In this document: in pieces, positions 7,935 to 13,787 of the stretch
Numbering within the stretch: the stretch's first letter is position 1
Layout: each line of letters begins with the position of its first letter
Virus record (IMG/VR): IMGVR_UViG_3300049846_001767
Coordinates: 1 to 25,240 of that record
Length of the DNA stretch: 25,240 bases
Direction: 5' to 3' (one strand)
DNA from: a virus
Position numbers and translations under genes: made by a program
The notes under the pieces: model-generated
The model's database searches: none
Told to the model about the DNA's origin: nothing
What the model saw: the letters and a program-made list of their open reading frames with translations, nothing else

Positions 7935-8330
7935 TTAGTTAAGGTATTGTTGTCTCAAAGCTTCGGCTTGAAGTGCCATTAGCTGGCCTTCAATCTCAGC
8001 ATCACGGATTGCCTTCTCTTTCTTCTCAGGGAACTTATAGAGATCCTTTGACAATTTAGCGGCAGTCTGAAGCGCTTCCATGTCATTGAGGGGAGCGCCA
8101 TACACTTGACGCTTCAGTGCTATCTGAGTATTATCCCCAACCATTGACTGTTCATTAGCATTAGCTTGACCAGTAGCCTGAACTGCTTGTATTGCTGGTT
8201 GAGATGGATTGCCAGTAGCACCTAAAGCTAATGCGCCCAATCCTAATACACCTAATCCACCAACAGCAGGGATTCCATACTGTGCGTAAGCAGGTAATTT
8301 GCTATACCTATCTCTCATTCCTTGCGTCAT
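7935..8330 (-). CDS. Single-pass membrane-like virion-type protein, 131 aa
   Basis: One strong hydrophobic Gly-rich helix (GIPAVGGLGVLGLGALALG, 19-37) follows a short basic/aromatic N-terminus. Then comes a Gln/Ala-rich linker and a charged amphipathic helix (about 80-131: KLSKDLYKFPEKKEKAIRDA and onward). AAGG lies about nine bases before ATG 8330 on the coding strand. The layout, one membrane helix plus a helical tail, resembles its operon neighbours. Unknown function. Confidence 0.6.
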   Translation of the reverse strand: MTQGMRDRYSKLPAYAQYGIPAVGGLGVLGLGALALGATGNPSQPAIQAVQATGQANANEQSMVGDNTQIALKRQVYGAPLNDMEALQTAAKLSKDLYKFPEKKEKAIRDAEIEGQLMALQAEALRQQYLN

Positions 8331-8372
8331 AAGTTAATACCTTATCTTTGCTCTAATCATACTATGTATTCT

Positions 8373-9575
8373 CTAAGGTTCAACTTTGTGATAGACCCAT
8401 TCCTTGGTCTGAGGATTATACTTAACATCCAGCCCATCAACGCCTCTCTGAGTATCATGTCTCTTAGCTTGATACTGATTAATAGCATCCTCCACATCCT
8501 CAGAATTAAAATCATTAGGCTTAAATTTCTTCCTAGCCCAATAGTTAAGTCCAACACCAGCGCCTAAGGTAGTTAACGCTGCACTCATAGGTACTTCATA
8601 ACCTAAAAGCGATATCGAATCTTCACCACTCAAGCTTTTCTGTGTCTTAATAGCACCCAACTCGGCAGCAGCAGGAACCATAGCTCCTACCAATCCACCT
8701 AGTACAGCGCCTTTAATGCCACCAGCTATCAAGTTCTCAGGAGTACCCATCTCAACCCTTTTAGGAGACTCTACCCAGAACCTACCTAGTGCTTCTACAT
8801 CAGCAACGTGTGGCTGCTCTGTAGGTGTGTACTTGGCAATAGGAGTGTTCTCAGGAGCAGTCACTACTCTAGGTTCTACCTTAATCTTTCCATCTTCACC
8901 TCTTGAGTACTTGCCTCTACGACCCCAAGCACCAAGTAAAGCGCCCGCACCTATCCCAAGCCCTATTGATTGAGTAGGATTATCTTGCAATCCAAAAAAG
9001 TCTTTGCTCATAAACCCACCACTCTGTATAGCAGCAGCATACTTCTCAGGCGTAACATCAGGTCTTTCTTTGACCAGTTCTTCATAAGGTAAGATATTGC
9101 CCTTCCTGCCTAAGAAATACCGACCCGCAAACTCACCTAATGGGTTAGTAGTTTTAGTCTTATCGGTAGGGTCAGCAAATAACGCTTGGTATCCTTTAGG
9201 TCTACCAAACTCTCCTAGATTGCCTATATCGAAGTTGCCTGACGCTATAGGCATCACTCCTAATGACAGAGCAGCCCCACCTAACGCTTGATACCCCACA
9301 GGCATCCCCGTTACCTTAAGTGCGTCACTACCCATAAATGATGAAATGGCTAAAGGATGGTTGTACCTCCAGTAGGTGTTACGAGTCTCATCTCCTACCA
9401 CATCAGATGCCACTCTCCCAACAAAGCCTCCTATGTTCTGAGCAGCAGTTCTACCTTGGCTCTTACCCAAATTCTCGTAGGCAGCATGACGACCTTTCCG
9501 CGCTGCATCAAAGTCACCTTTAAACCCATCTATTAAGTCATCTAGTATTGAAGCTGTACGGTTTTGGGTTGTCAT
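8373..9575 (-). CDS. First gene of leftward operon: Gly-rich virion-type protein, 400 aa
   Basis: The N-terminal 75 residues are charged and helical. Four Gly/Ala-rich hydrophobic segments follow (about 93-112, 203-218, 283-308, 327-346; for example IAGGIKGAVLGGLVGAMVP), separated by soluble regions with no motif I can name. The C-terminus is acidic to neutral (NSEDVEDAINQYQAKRHD). It is the operon's first gene, transcribed away from the 9576-9716 divergent region. It may be a membrane-penetrating ejection protein or a scaffold-associated protein; the sequence does not decide. Confidence 0.6.
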   Translation of the reverse strand: MTTQNRTASILDDLIDGFKGDFDAARKGRHAAYENLGKSQGRTAAQNIGGFVGRVASDVVGDETRNTYWRYNHPLAISSFMGSDALKVTGMPVGYQALGGAALSLGVMPIASGNFDIGNLGEFGRPKGYQALFADPTDKTKTTNPLGEFAGRYFLGRKGNILPYEELVKERPDVTPEKYAAAIQSGGFMSKDFFGLQDNPTQSIGLGIGAGALLGAWGRRGKYSRGEDGKIKVEPRVVTAPENTPIAKYTPTEQPHVADVEALGRFWVESPKRVEMGTPENLIAGGIKGAVLGGLVGAMVPAAAELGAIKTQKSLSGEDSISLLGYEVPMSAALTTLGAGVGLNYWARKKFKPNDFNSEDVEDAINQYQAKRHDTQRGVDGLDVKYNPQTKEWVYHKVEP

Positions 9576-9716
9576 AGGTTTAAAGAATAATATAAGGTAA
9601 GCTCAAACCCGCATAGCTGTCAGACTCCACAGGGATGTGAGAATCTAAAAACTTCCTTGCGGGCGCAAGAACGCTACGCTAGAGAGAAATAATAGTCCAA
9701 GTATACTCTTAACCCT
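9576..9716. promoter_or_regulatory. Divergent intergenic region with hairpin and repeat
   Basis: Starts of the leftward virion operon and the rightward 9717 gene face away from this 141-base stretch, so promoters in both directions are expected. Leftward, an A+T-rich TATATTATT-like -10 candidate lies about 15-20 bases before the start. Rightward, TATACT (9702-9707) ends ten bases before the ATG, which would make an almost leaderless message. Between them are a small hairpin CTTGC-GGGC-GCAAG (9656-9669) and a copy of ACGCTACGCTA (9671-9681). No convincing -35 boxes, so promoter positions are tentative. Confidence 0.4.
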
Positions 9717-10556
9717 ATGGCAGACGCACTAGAATTAGCATTGCAAAATGCAGCTTACAACTCACCCAAAGATTCGCCAGTCCATCTTGAAAATATCGAA
9801 TCTATTATTGACCCAACTCAAGATGAGCCTAAATCAACACTGTCAGAAGCTCAACTCAACCAACTCAAACAAGACTCCGAACAGTATTGGGCTAACCGTC
9901 CTACTGTAGCCCCAGAAGCACCACAGTACAACCCTAGAGATGTATCGTTTAAAAGTCATTACTACCCTGAAGGAGAGCCACTCAAGCTCACACTTGACAG
10001 TATTGACTACAAGCTAGGCGAAATTACTAATGTCGTCATGTATCTCAACACCAAAGTTGACAACATTTCTACCACTATTACCACAGCAGCACAGTCTATG
10101 CCCCAAGAGTCCAACCACAAACACCGCTCCCTCCACGAATGGGATGACCAGTACCTTGTCAATGAGTTAGTCGAACGCGAGAATGACCTCATGCCTTTCT
10201 ACTACGAACTTCTAAAACGTATTGGATCGCCTGAACTACAGAAACTTGTGATGTCGTCTATGCAAGGCAAGAACGCATCTATGGTAACTCTAGCCCAATT
10301 GTGTTCCGCTTTAGCCCCTCAGCCAATCCCACAGCAACAACCAGCGCCACAGCAAAAAGTAGATGTTAATGCTGAGCTAGCAAGAATAGCTGCAATGAAT
10401 GCTGATGAGCGACAAATGTTTGTTGACAAGATGAATCAATCTCCATTTACCCCATATCAAACTATTCCAGTGCAATCTCAACACTTTGGGCAGGCAAATG
10501 AAGAATACATTAAAAGTTTGTACACCGACAAACCAGTTCAAAACAGGATTGGGTAA
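9717..10556 (+). CDS. Hypothetical protein, 279 aa, Pro/Gln-rich linker
   Basis: Not recognised. The N-terminus (1-75) is acidic and Asn/Ser-rich. Residues about 88-120 are Ser/Thr-rich (DYKLGEITNVVMYLNTKVDN then TTITTAAQS). A helical domain follows (HEWDDQYLVNELVERENDLM and onward, 137-195), then a Pro/Gln linker (PQPIPQQQPAPQQK, 201-214) and a C-terminal tail. No membrane segment. No Shine-Dalgarno sequence before ATG 9717. It is the first gene of the rightward set opposite the virion operon. A scaffold or regulatory role is possible but unsupported. Confidence 0.7.
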   Translation: MADALELALQNAAYNSPKDSPVHLENIESIIDPTQDEPKSTLSEAQLNQLKQDSEQYWANRPTVAPEAPQYNPRDVSFKSHYYPEGEPLKLTLDSIDYKLGEITNVVMYLNTKVDNISTTITTAAQSMPQESNHKHRSLHEWDDQYLVNELVERENDLMPFYYELLKRIGSPELQKLVMSSMQGKNASMVTLAQLCSALAPQPIPQQQPAPQQKVDVNAELARIAAMNADERQMFVDKMNQSPFTPYQTIPVQSQHFGQANEEYIKSLYTDKPVQNRIG

Positions 10557-10562
10557 TAAAAC

Positions 10563-10781
10563 ATGAATATTTCTAAGCTCATAGAAGCTCTTTCTAATGC
10601 TTTAGACAAAGAAGGCGACATTTCAGTAGTCATAGCAATTGACCACAATGAGCAAATTATTATTGACTCACTAGAAGTAGTTGCATCTGTTGATGGCGAA
10701 TTAATTCTTGGCACAGAAGTAGTCAAAGAATGTCTTACTCGTCGTGCTAATGCACTCTCTGATTCAACTGAGCCAACTTAA
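10563..10781 (+). CDS. Small phage protein, 72 aa, LIEAL-type
   Basis: Begins MNISKLIEALSNALDKEGDI, then strands (VVIAIDHNEQIIIDSLEVVA). This amphipathic helix plus beta-strand plan resembles the 71-residue protein at 2388-2603, suggesting one small family used twice in the element. Acidic, soluble, function unknown. It starts six bases after the stop of the 9717 gene, so it is co-transcribed. Its 3' end overlaps a tiny leftward gene (10747-10923) by 35 bases. Confidence 0.65.
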   Translation: MNISKLIEALSNALDKEGDISVVIAIDHNEQIIIDSLEVVASVDGELILGTEVVKECLTRRANALSDSTEPT

Positions 10782-10923
10782 CCCTAACCATTTGCTCGTT
10801 AACTTCCCTTAGCCCCATAGCTGACAATAGAGGTATTGTAGTCCTATCTCCACTTAGATAAGATTCCAATACCTCTATTTTCCTCTTAGCCATTCTTCTC
10901 TGTTTTGCTAATCTACCTGACAT
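10747..10923 (-). CDS. Tiny basic protein, 58 aa
   Basis: Begins MSGRLAKQRRMAKRKIEVLE and ends KLAQLNQRVH. Very basic at the N-terminus, then amphipathic helices, as in small nucleic-acid-binding proteins (inference). The frame is complete. An AGGGG ribosome-binding site (10934-10938 on the coding strand) precedes ATG 10923, and the only competing gene overlaps just 35 bases at the 3' end. That site lies in one arm of a perfect 6-bp hairpin (10925-10939), so translation may be controlled. Confidence 0.5.
   Translation of the reverse strand: MSGRLAKQRRMAKRKIEVLESYLSGDRTTIPLLSAMGLREVNEQMVRVKLAQLNQRVH
10826..10881. terminator. Inverted repeat, possible terminator for 10563 gene
   Basis: AATAGAGGTATTG (10826-10838) and CAATACCTCTATT (10867-10879) are perfect 13-base arms, with a smaller TATCT/AGATA stem inside, followed by a short T run. 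It lies 45 bases after the stop of the rightward gene at 10563 but also inside the small leftward gene 10747-10923, so it may serve both as a terminator and as coding sequence. Confidence 0.45.
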
Positions 10924-10924
10924 A

Positions 10925-10939
10925 CAGGGGACACCCCTG
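10925..10939 (-). promoter_or_regulatory. Hairpin covering the ribosome-binding site of 10747-10923
   Basis: CAGGGG-ACA-CCCCTG, a perfect 6-bp G+C stem with a 3-base loop. On the leftward transcript it includes AGGGG, the ribosome-binding candidate, about ten bases before the start codon, and could hide it. Confidence 0.45.
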
Positions 10940-11053
10940 CACGACCCCGTACAGGCGATAACTTTACATCAAGAGTCTATCACACAGCGCATCGAGAGAT
11001 GTGATCTCCTCAAATAATACGAATATCTTGGTAATAAAGCCCTTTGCAAAGCA

Positions 11054-11299
11054 ATGAACAATAATCCACATTACAGATCTGAAATACTATTTAAAGATGC
11101 TTGTTATGCAGCAGAACAAGTTGTGCATTTAGACCTCGAAGAGCTTGATAAATTGCTCCTAGCCTCACGCGGTTGCTCTACTGCACTACGAACTGGCATA
11201 GATTGTGCAAGACTCTTTAAGTTGGGCGAACACAATCACTACAATGGACTAGTCTGGAGTGTTGTAAGTCACTTAATTGACTTGCTAGCGCCTCGATAG
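11054..11299 (+). CDS. Small hypothetical protein, 81 aa
   Basis: Mostly helical, Leu/Cys-containing protein (FKDACYAAEQVVHLDLEELD near residues 10-29). No known motif and no membrane helix. The frame has no ribosome-binding site; the sequence before ATG is TTTGCAAAGCA. The last codons and stop lie within the first copy of a 20-base direct repeat that flanks the structured region 11287-11432, so coding and structural signals overlap. Its leader holds a small inverted repeat (ATCACA ... TGTGAT around 10978-11004). Confidence 0.6.
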   Translation: MNNNPHYRSEILFKDACYAAEQVVHLDLEELDKLLLASRGCSTALRTGIDCARLFKLGEHNHYNGLVWSVVSHLIDLLAPR

Positions 11300-11306
11300 A
11301 GGTGAG
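11287..11306. repeat. 20-nt direct repeat, copy 1 (copy 2 at 11413-11432)
   Basis: Exact 20-base repeat agcgcctcgatagaggtgag, 126 bases apart, bracketing the pseudoknot region. Each copy contains the dyad CCTC-GATA-GAGG. Copy 1 includes the stop codon of the gene ending at 11299. Confidence 0.85.
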
Positions 11307-11432
11307 TATTTCAGGTATCACGCACCTACCCTAGCCCAGCGCCCCTTGACACCTGAAATACTCTGGAATGATGGGGCGATATCACTGTATTAGGGTAGAA
11401 CTCCCATGTGTCAGCGCCTCGATAGAGGTGAG
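11287..11432 (+). ncRNA. Predicted H-type pseudoknot RNA flanked by a direct repeat
   Basis: Stem A is GAGTATTTCAGGT (11304-11316) with ACCTGAAATACTC (11351-11363), 13 perfect pairs. Its loop holds CTACCCTA (11326-11333) and CGCCCC (11340-11345). These pair exactly with TAGGGTAG (11391-11398) and GGGGCG (11373-11378), both outside stem A. The order A-B-C-A'-C'-B' is a true pseudoknot. The same 20-mer, agcgcctcgatagaggtgag, with a CCTC-GATA-GAGG hairpin inside, stands at both ends. Strand is assumed from neighbouring genes. It could instead act as DNA, for example as an origin. It matches no riboswitch or ribozyme that I know. Confidence 0.5.
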
Positions 11433-11520
11433 ATTCTTTGGATGGGGTCTATTTGCTATGTTTATACTTCCACTTAAACCAGAAAGCTTCTGTTTTATTC
11501 ATTATCTTCTTTAATTACTG

Positions 11521-11554
11521 TAGTTCTATTCATTGTAGCTTAGTTCTATTCATT
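11521..11554. repeat. Tandem 14-nt repeat TAGTTCTATTCATT
   Basis: Two exact copies of TAGTTCTATTCATT at 11521-11534 and 11541-11554, a 20-base period, in an A+T-rich stretch without a gene (11433-11682). Nothing else was seen in that stretch apart from short A+T-rich runs. Confidence 0.75.
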
Positions 11555-11682
11555 AATTCTCGCCTAAAGGTGCTGTACTTGAAGTTATTTTAACTGTAAT
11601 GAAATAAAAAATGCTTGTAAATCCCTAGGATAAAGTCTTGCAATTAAGTAACGTGTTCCATTCTAACTGTACTGACTTTATA

Positions 11683-11800
11683 TATTTACTAAATGGAAGT
11701 ACTTTACTCCACTTTTTCCTTAGTTGTGCCCTGCGGAGCTTGTACCAACTTCTAGTATTTATTAAATGGAAGTACTCAACCTCTTTTTTTCCTTAGTTGT
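11683..11800. repeat. Imperfect 45-nt direct duplication
   Basis: 11683-11727 and 11756-11800 agree at 38 of 45 positions. Shared blocks are TAAATGGAAGTACT and TTTTTCCTTAGTTGT. Each copy holds an ATG in the same place, giving MEVLYSTFSLVV (stops after 20 codons) and MEVLNLFFSLVV (opens the 11766 frame), so a gene start may have been duplicated. Confidence 0.75.
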
Positions 11801-12041
11801 AATACTTCAACCATATCAACTCGAATCCTTAGAACAAAAAACCCTTTGCTTAGAGCAGATATCCCTGTCGATGCTGTATCCCACTCAACTTGATTATACG
11901 TTTCCGTATAATGATGTGGTTGTACTAAGTGTTGAGTGTCTCTCTGCGCTGGCACATACATTACGCGCATTACACGCATTCCCTTCACGCACAGATACTA
12001 TTGCAATCACAATTGGATCACCCTTCGGGCGCTGTTCTTAG
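11766..12041 (+). CDS. Doubtful hypothetical protein, 91 aa
   Basis: Open frame beginning MEVLNLFFSLVVILQPYQL within the second copy of the 45-base duplication. The N-terminus is hydrophobic; the C-terminal third (HTLRALHAFPSRTDTIAITI) ends in codons supplied by an interspersed repeat (12015-12034). No ribosome-binding site, Cys/Leu-rich composition, and no recognisable domain. An opposing leftward frame (11776-11988) is no better. It may be a decayed or recently formed gene; I keep it with low confidence. Confidence 0.3.
   Translation: MEVLNLFFSLVVILQPYQLESLEQKTLCLEQISLSMLYPTQLDYTFPYNDVVVLSVECLSALAHTLRALHAFPSRTDTIAITIGSPFGRCS
12015..12034. repeat. 20-nt interspersed repeat (second copy 12227-12246)
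   Basis: GGATCACCCTTCGGGCGCTG here and GGATCACCCTACGGGCGCTG at 12227-12246 differ at one base. The second copy lies inside the coding sequence of the 12108 gene, the first at the end of the doubtful 11766 frame. Related CCTACGGG cores occur at 16956-16970 and 21901-21915. Confidence 0.75.
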
Positions 12042-12048
12042 TAGCACC

Positions 12049-12062
12049 AGTGACTTAACTTT
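12049..12062 (+). promoter_or_regulatory. Conserved leader element AGTGACTTAACTTT, copy 1
   Basis: 14-base element identical at 12049, 12553 and 13416. Each copy lies 59-70 bases upstream of a start codon (12108, 12623, 13477). A second looser block, GCAT then TTATTT, follows at about +32 to +45 in all three. Here, no terminator-like pairing is formed by the element, so its conservation is not explained by a hairpin. Candidate binding site for a regulator or for the element-encoded RNA polymerase (inference). Confidence 0.5.
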
Positions 12063-12107
12063 CTTAGCTACGCTGTAGCGATGGCATAGTTTATTTAGGT
12101 TACAGCT

Positions 12108-12521
12108 ATGTCTTTACTACTCTCTGCTATTGGTTTCTGTGCTCAGTTGATTGCTATCGCCTCAATCATTAGCGTCATTATTAGCTCAGTGTGTCTCTCC
12201 TCTGCTGATTCTGCGTTTATCAGCGAGGATCACCCTACGGGCGCTGAGCTATCTGCAATGGCTGATGACCTACTTCAGTCAATGATTGACATCTTAGACG
12301 ACGACTCTAACGCTACGCTATCGGATACTGCAAGAGTTGCCTGTGCTAAGTCAATGGCATCTCCTGTGTATGTCACTACCATTGATGAGCCCAGTGTACC
12401 CCCCGATGACTACAGCGCCATGACAGTTGTAGCTCTCAAAGCTCTATGCAAGAGTCAGGGCGTTAAGGGTTATAGCTCTCTTCGCAGGCATGAGTTAGTT
12501 GCGTTGTTGTCAGCGCTCTAA
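12108..12521 (+). CDS. Membrane-anchored Rho_N/SAP-like protein, 137 aa
   Basis: Residues 3-28 form a hydrophobic helix (LLLSAIGFCAQLIAIASIIS), a probable membrane anchor or signal. The middle is acidic (DDLLQSMIDILDDDSNATLS). The C-terminus, SAMTVVALKALCKSQGVKGYSSLRRHELVALL (103-134 region), matches the short helix-extended-helix plan of Rho N-terminal/SAP domains ('LTVxELKxLCKxxGxKGYSxLRKxELI'), which bind nucleic acid. It is unusual to find that domain behind a membrane helix. AGG lies about nine bases before ATG 12108. First gene of the cluster leading to the RNA polymerase and preceded by the shared leader element. Confidence 0.65.
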   Translation: MSLLLSAIGFCAQLIAIASIISVIISSVCLSSADSAFISEDHPTGAELSAMADDLLQSMIDILDDDSNATLSDTARVACAKSMASPVYVTTIDEPSVPPDDYSAMTVVALKALCKSQGVKGYSSLRRHELVALLSAL

Positions 12522-12527
12522 CCTATT

Positions 12528-12569
12528 AGTTAAGTTACTTATCCTCATCACAAGTGACTTAACTTTTTT
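12528..12569 (+). terminator. Rho-independent terminator after 12108 gene
   Basis: AGTTAAGTTACTT (12528-12540) pairs with AAGTGACTTAACT (12552-12564), 13 pairs including one G-U, followed by TTTTT. It starts seven bases after the stop codon. The 3' arm is also copy 2 of the conserved leader element, so this copy has two possible explanations. Confidence 0.65.
12553..12566 (+). promoter_or_regulatory. Conserved leader element AGTGACTTAACTTT, copy 2
   Basis: Same 14-mer as at 12049 and 13416; CAAGTGACTTAACTTT (16 bases) is shared with copy 3. It starts 70 bases before ATG 12623. Overlaps the 3' arm of the terminator 12528-12569. Confidence 0.5.
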
Positions 12570-12622
12570 AACTTCGTTTCGTTTAAAGCATACATTATTT
12601 ACTTAATTTGGAGATTACTGTC

Positions 12623-13330
12623 ATGTCTAGAGTTACCATGAATTCAACCAAAGCTCAAATCTTTGCTGCATTGGAAGCCAACCAAGCCGAAGTTACCAAG
12701 CTTCGCGCTGCAATTAAGTTTGAACAAGACAATGCTGAACTTATTTCAGAACAGTGGCACGAGATGAATGATGCCAACGAAGAACTCAAGTTTGAGGCTC
12801 AAGTATGGCGTTCCAAGGCAGAGGAGTTACAGCAGCAACTTTACGACATCCCCTTAGACGTAAGCGACCTTGCCCGCGAGTTGGAGATGGTCAAGCGCCA
12901 GTTGGCAGATGCCACTACTCAAGTTGGTATCTTGATGTCTCAGTTGGAGGCATCCAACCAACGCGCTAAGTCCATTGAGGATGACCGTGATGCTCTTGCG
13001 GTTGAGAATGAGCGCCTTGAGTCGGCAGTTGAATCCTATGCACATCGCTGTGATGCGCTGGAGGAGCTTGTTTCTACGAAGCAAGTGGCTCAGCCTCAGC
13101 GTCAGGCTACTGCGCCCAAGACTACTGCTTCTACCGCAGTAGTTGAGTCTGCTCCTACTATTGAAGTCACTGACTTCGATAGGGCTATGTGGCGCAAGTT
13201 TCAAGAGCTGCCACGTGAGACTCGCCTTGAAATCATCGCTTTTGCTCGCCCTGAATGGGGTCATGTCGGCATCCATAACATTGTTGAGATTAGGGCTGCA
13301 TGGCACAATGCTAAGCCTATCTCGGCATAG
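12623..13330 (+). CDS. Coiled-coil protein, 235 aa
   Basis: I chose ATG 12623 (MSRVTMNSTKAQIFAALEAN) over an upstream TTG because GGAG at 12610-12613 is correctly spaced for it. Residues about 10-150 form a long coiled coil with regular hydrophobic heptads (LARELEMVKRQLADATTQVG and LAVENERLESAVESYAHRCD). An Ala/Thr/Pro-rich linker (about 152-177) follows, then a small C-terminal globular domain (FDRAMWRKFQELPRETRLEI and on). No membrane segment. It could be a polymerase partner, a scaffold or a partition-like protein; nothing distinguishes these. Transcribed in the same direction as, and just upstream of, the RNA polymerase gene. Confidence 0.75.
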   Translation: MSRVTMNSTKAQIFAALEANQAEVTKLRAAIKFEQDNAELISEQWHEMNDANEELKFEAQVWRSKAEELQQQLYDIPLDVSDLARELEMVKRQLADATTQVGILMSQLEASNQRAKSIEDDRDALAVENERLESAVESYAHRCDALEELVSTKQVAQPQRQATAPKTTASTAVVESAPTIEVTDFDRAMWRKFQELPRETRLEIIAFARPEWGHVGIHNIVEIRAAWHNAKPISA

Positions 13331-13382
13331 TATCAGGAACGTCAAGGGTTTGTGCAGTATTTGTGCAAACCCTACATGATAC
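13330..13382 (+). other. Long two-part hairpin after the coiled-coil gene
   Basis: GTATCA (13330-13335) pairs with TGATAC (13377-13382). Inside it AGGGTTTGTGCA and TGTGCAAACCCT (13345-13373) form 12 pairs with two wobbles around a 5-base loop. There is no T run, so it is more likely a transcript-stabilising or processing hairpin than a standard terminator. It begins on the last base of the stop codon. Confidence 0.55.
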
Positions 13383-13415
13383 ATCTTTTGACTTGGATGG
13401 TCACTTCATGACGCA

Positions 13416-13429
13416 AGTGACTTAACTTT
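13416..13429 (+). promoter_or_regulatory. Conserved leader element AGTGACTTAACTTT, copy 3
   Basis: Third exact copy, 61 bases before ATG 13477. An 8-pair hairpin, GGTCACTT with AAGTGACT (13399-13406 and 13415-13422), can form here, but the following bases are a poor T tract. Shares CAAGTGACTTAACTTT with copy 2. A degenerate form (GTGACTTTCT, 13741) precedes the polymerase gene itself. Confidence 0.5.
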
Positions 13430-13476
13430 TATACCTTTGGTTTGGTTGCATTGTAGTTAATTATTTGGAGGTTGTT

Positions 13477-13659
13477 ATGTCTTTCTCGGTATTTATTCTT
13501 TCTGATTCTGCTTTGTTGGATGAATTTAATTCCTGTTCCATTGAAGAACAAGAAGCAATTCGACAAGTGCGCTGGGTTCAAGCAACTCGTGAGTGGGTTG
13601 CTAAGTATCCGATGATTAGCCTTGAGAATGTGCGCCAAGCATTTATTGAATACGTTTAA
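13477..13659 (+). CDS. Small hypothetical protein, 60 aa
   Basis: MSFSVFILSDSALLDEFNSC, then charged helices (SIEEQEAIRQVRWVQATREW). ATG 13477 is preferred over an upstream TTG at 13465, as GGAG (13467-13470) precedes it by six bases. Soluble, helical, no recognised family. It lies between the coiled-coil gene and the polymerase gene and has the shared leader element upstream, so it is probably expressed with them. Function unknown. Confidence 0.65.
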   Translation: MSFSVFILSDSALLDEFNSCSIEEQEAIRQVRWVQATREWVAKYPMISLENVRQAFIEYV

Positions 13660-13711
13660 CCATTAACCCTAAGCATGGCTATAAACTGCTTTCCTCATAG
13701 GTTTCTGTATA

Positions 13712-13726
13712 GTCATAAGTTATGAC
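13712..13726. promoter_or_regulatory. Palindrome GTCATAAGTTATGAC upstream of the polymerase gene
   Basis: Seven-base perfect arms around a single G, 62 bases before ATG 13788, overlapping a TATAGT -10-like hexamer (13708-13713). It is followed by a partial GCTACGC repeat. Operator-like. A near copy with one difference lies at 84-98 over the start of the first gene in the window. Confidence 0.4.
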
Positions 13727-13787
13727 GCTACGCCATGAGGGTGACTTTCTGCTGTTTAGTTTCTATTAATCTATTGGAGTAAGGACA

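Noticed and set aside
8322-8567. 81-residue rightward frame at the junction of two virion genes
   Set aside because: Lies mostly opposite the well-supported 8373-9575 gene and has a skewed Ile/Leu/Ser composition.
11287-11432. HDV-like ribozyme or group I intron
   Set aside because: The crossing order superficially resembles HDV-type folds, but stem lengths and the missing P3/P4 hairpins do not fit, and no intron core or exon context is visible.
12553-12590. Host sigma-70 promoter formed by the leader element
   Set aside because: The spacing between GTGACT-like and TATAAT-like hexamers is near 29 bases in all three copies, too long for a normal promoter.
12854-13384. 176-residue leftward frame opposite the coiled-coil gene
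   Set aside because: Composition is typical of the reverse complement of coiled-coil coding sequence, with no ribosome-binding site.
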